DNA from: Pachypanchax playfairii
Lineage: Eukaryota; Chordata; Actinopteri; Cyprinodontiformes; Aplocheilidae
Direction: 5' to 3'
Assembly (NCBI GenBank): GCA_006937955.1
Contig: SSNP01000201.1
Location: forward strand, 543,802-607,801
DNA length: 64,000 nucleotides
Shown here: in pieces, positions 61,601 through 64,000 of the stretch
Layout of the letters: the number at the start of each line of letters is the position of its first letter
Position numbering within the stretch: position 1 is the first letter of the stretch
The notes under the pieces: model-generated
What the model saw: only the letters and a program-made list of their open reading frames with translations
Databases searched by the model: none
Told to the model about the DNA's origin: nothing
Program-made: the position numbers and the translations under genes

Positions 61601-62689
61601 GATTTATACGAAACCATGTTGTTTAATTCAACCTAAATATGTAGACAAAACATTTTAGAAATTAGATGTAGTTACTTGTGTGCGTATGATGAAATCTAAC
61701 ATTTTATTTGGTTTTATATTTTACTCGTTGGGCTTGAAGACACAAGCAGGACGCAAGCTCACAGACTATTAGCTTTAAACCCAAAACTCAAGAAATGTAG
61801 CTGAAATTTAAACTTTGATTTTTTTAAAACATTTAAAAATATTCTGTGCGATAAAGGCTGTTTAATTCCAGTAAAGATTAGAGTAAATGTCATAACTGAC
61901 ATTATATTCTCCCAACAGAAATCCAATGTCCAAACTTCATTTGTGCTGATTAAAATGAAATACCTGATCACAAGTTGTACTGAGATAGAAAATACTACAA
62001 ATATGTTTGCTGCAGTATTTTTCCAGGATTGTAAAACTGCAGAAAAACTATAGAAGTTTGCAGTGATCTAGTACAAAGTTTAGGTCTGTGTGACTTCTTG
62101 CAGACTGCTGCATGTAAAACACCAACCAAAAAGAATTAATTTAATAATCTATCCAACTTATTTGTTAGATGTGTTTAATGTGTAATAAACTAAAATGTGA
62201 AATTACAATTAATTTATTTATTTTCCTTATCTTTGGTCAGATAAGAGTTGATAAATTTCCAGGTATTTTTTTCAGATGATTCATTAAAAATACTTAGATA
62301 ACACTCAACAAAAGCTGTTTTTTTTTTTCTTCACTCTGCTTTTTGTTTTTGTTAAATAAACATTCCTTTCAGGTCTTGCAATCAGTTTCCAGGATGTCAC
62401 AGATTTGAAGAGGGCGAGCAAGAACCGAGCAGCAGGGGGATAAAGAAAACCTTGTCTTCACCTACTTGACGGCAGAGATAAGAAGTGATAGATTCAGCTG
62501 AGAGCTGATGTTAAAACTGATGGATCATTCTGATGCATACCAGATAAGCCTGCCAGCCCGAGGTGATGCATTCAGTTATCCAGTCAAATGATGCCTCAAA
62601 CTCAAATCCTTATTCTTTCACTCGGCAGCTCTATTTTTCCAACTTAGAGATACTTGACATTTCTTAATGGCTCATATCGTGTGTCATAT
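61601..62689. other. AT-rich intergenic
   Basis: No gene or named repeat recognised. Confidence 0.5.
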
Positions 62690-63190
62690 CAGCGGCAGTG
62701 TGACCTGAAAAGCTGCTCACTGTGAGGTGAATCCTGTCGGTTGAACATTTTGACCCAGAGGGGGAAACGTGACAAAGAGCCTATCATTAGTAATTAATGG
62801 GCGAGCCAGCGTTTGTTTGTTAACAGCTTCTTTAGAAGTCAAACGGGGCTCATTTACAGTGGCAAACCCTGACCTCCGGTCAGCTGGGTCACTCTGAATC
62901 CCTCCTGACAAACGCTCCAACTTGTAAAAACTGAAACGGCATTTTTTTCTACTCTTACTGCAAACTTTGTCTAAGAGCAACCGTTCCATCATTCTCTGCA
63001 GAGAGAGGAGCAATGTTCAACAAGATTGCTGACTGCAGAGAAAATAAGTTGATTTCACTCCTCTTATTCTCCACAGAAAGACTTAGCGGGGAGGCTTTTC
63101 TCATGGCCAGAGATCTGATTGTTTTCTAAACGGATTATTAACTCCTTTGTTACAGTAGGGGTCACTTTAATGCTTCTTAGGCACCATTAG
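62690..63190. promoter_or_regulatory. Candidate enhancer upstream of irx1
   Basis: Repeat-free, with CTATCATTAGTAATTAATGG (double TAAT core), CAAACGGGGCTCATTTACAG and ACGGATTATTAACTCC. Texture-based call. Confidence 0.4.
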
Positions 63191-63389
63191 CATTGCTTTA
63201 AAGAGCACACACACACACAAACACACAAAGATGGCTGTGTTCTAGGATTTGGCGTTTCTTGTCTTTGTTGTTCACGGTGGGAGCGGAATGATACCATTAT
63301 AATGCTGTTAAAGACAATACTTTCAGCTTAAGGGTGGGTGGGGGGGGTGGGTGGGCGTGTCTGGTGCTGCTGTGCGTGTGTGTGGCTCA

Positions 63390-63560
63390 TGATGAAAAAG
63401 TGCCCTTAGGAAGACCAGTCAGCTTAATGCAATAGTGCTGACTTCAATAGGCACCTCAAAGAAAGTGGCATCACACAGTCCTCTCGGATGAAAATCCCCT
63501 ACAAGTCCTTGAATGAGAGAAGGATCAGCGCCGTCTTCATATGAGAACTGACAGGATCCT
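63390..63560. promoter_or_regulatory. Candidate enhancer upstream of irx1
   Basis: Unique sequence with TCAGCTTAATGCAATAGTGC and AGGATCAGCGCCGTCTTC. Confidence 0.3.
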
Positions 63561-63689
63561 CCAGCTGTGGGAGTCAAAGTGTAGGCAAAACACCTACTGT
63601 ATGACAGACTATCTAAAATATTTACTTTACGGTCATGATGTAATGCTCAAACACTTGGGAAAAATTGGAGCATTTGCTCCTTACCTTAT

Positions 63690-63960
63690 ATTGACCATGT
63701 GAATGTGGTGCTGGTGGTGGGGGACCCCAGAGACCCCTGGATCCTGGCTGGTTGCTTCCCCCAGCTTTGAGCTGCTGCGCCTGAGAAAGGATAAAGGGGG
63801 TATCCCTTACAGGTTTGACCTCCAGCCACCCTTTCTCATCAGAGCAAAGGGGTCAAAGGTCAGATCAATTGGCTCCCAATGTCTGTCTGTAACCAGGCTA
63901 AATCCCCTTTTAACAGCAAGTGCAGAAGTTGATGGTCTTTCATCGTCCTTAGACATCAGT
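63690..63960. promoter_or_regulatory. Candidate enhancer upstream of irx1
   Basis: Unique sequence with GGGGTCAAAGGTCAGATCAA (nuclear-receptor-like direct half sites AGGTCA) and AACCAGGCTAAATCCCC. The 94-codon ORF across it lacks coding features. Confidence 0.3.
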
Positions 63961-64000
63961 TACTGCTGTGTAACAGATCTTTTCTGATTCTTGTAGTTAT

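Overview
The window is from a vertebrate nuclear genome, most probably a teleost fish. The evidence is spliced genes with GT-AG introns, AATAAA polyadenylation signals, many Tc1, hAT, L2/RTE-type LINE and MITE remnants typical of fish, long microsatellites, and an Iroquois (IrxA) homeobox neighbourhood. Five genes are recognised with confidence: czib (minus, only its 3' half), mrpl36 (minus), ndufs6 (plus), irx4 (minus) and irx1 (minus). The order mrpl36/ndufs6 - irx4 - irx1 matches the vertebrate IrxA locus, but no irx2 lies between irx4 and irx1. A sixth, unidentified five-exon gene of about 127 codons is predicted at 12.7-15.0 kb (minus); all its intron phases agree.

Layout. 1-830: a 142-bp satellite ending in an inverted copy. 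1.5-4.5 kb: LINE, Tc1 and SINE remnants. 5.1-6.7 kb: the last three coding exons of czib. 7.0-10.2 kb: a Tc1 and a hAT element, each missing one end, that meet at a single ambiguous base (8066). 11.1-11.4 kb: a CpG-containing promoter-like patch with a small cysteine-bearing ORF. 12.7-15.2 kb: the unidentified gene. 16.8-17.4 kb: an antisense LINE. 17.6-22.5 kb: mrpl36 and ndufs6, back to back. 22.5-31 kb: intergenic, with several transposons including a hAT copy with an intact 8-bp target duplication. 31.1-33.0 kb: irx4. 33-54.7 kb: irx4-irx1 spacer with MITEs, LINEs, microsatellites and stretches that look like regulatory DNA. 54.7-57.7 kb: irx1. 57.8-64 kb: upstream of irx1, mostly non-coding, with candidate enhancers.

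Functionally, mrpl36 (mitoribosomal large subunit) and ndufs6 (complex I) are mitochondrial housekeeping genes that probably share a divergent promoter. irx4 and irx1 are TALE-class homeodomain regulators. The most interesting observation is that irx1 and irx4 have identical, partly non-standard residues in the first homeodomain exon. The irx1 exon looks irx4-like, which suggests exon-limited gene conversion between the paralogues. Enhancer calls are judged from sequence texture only; no alignment was possible.
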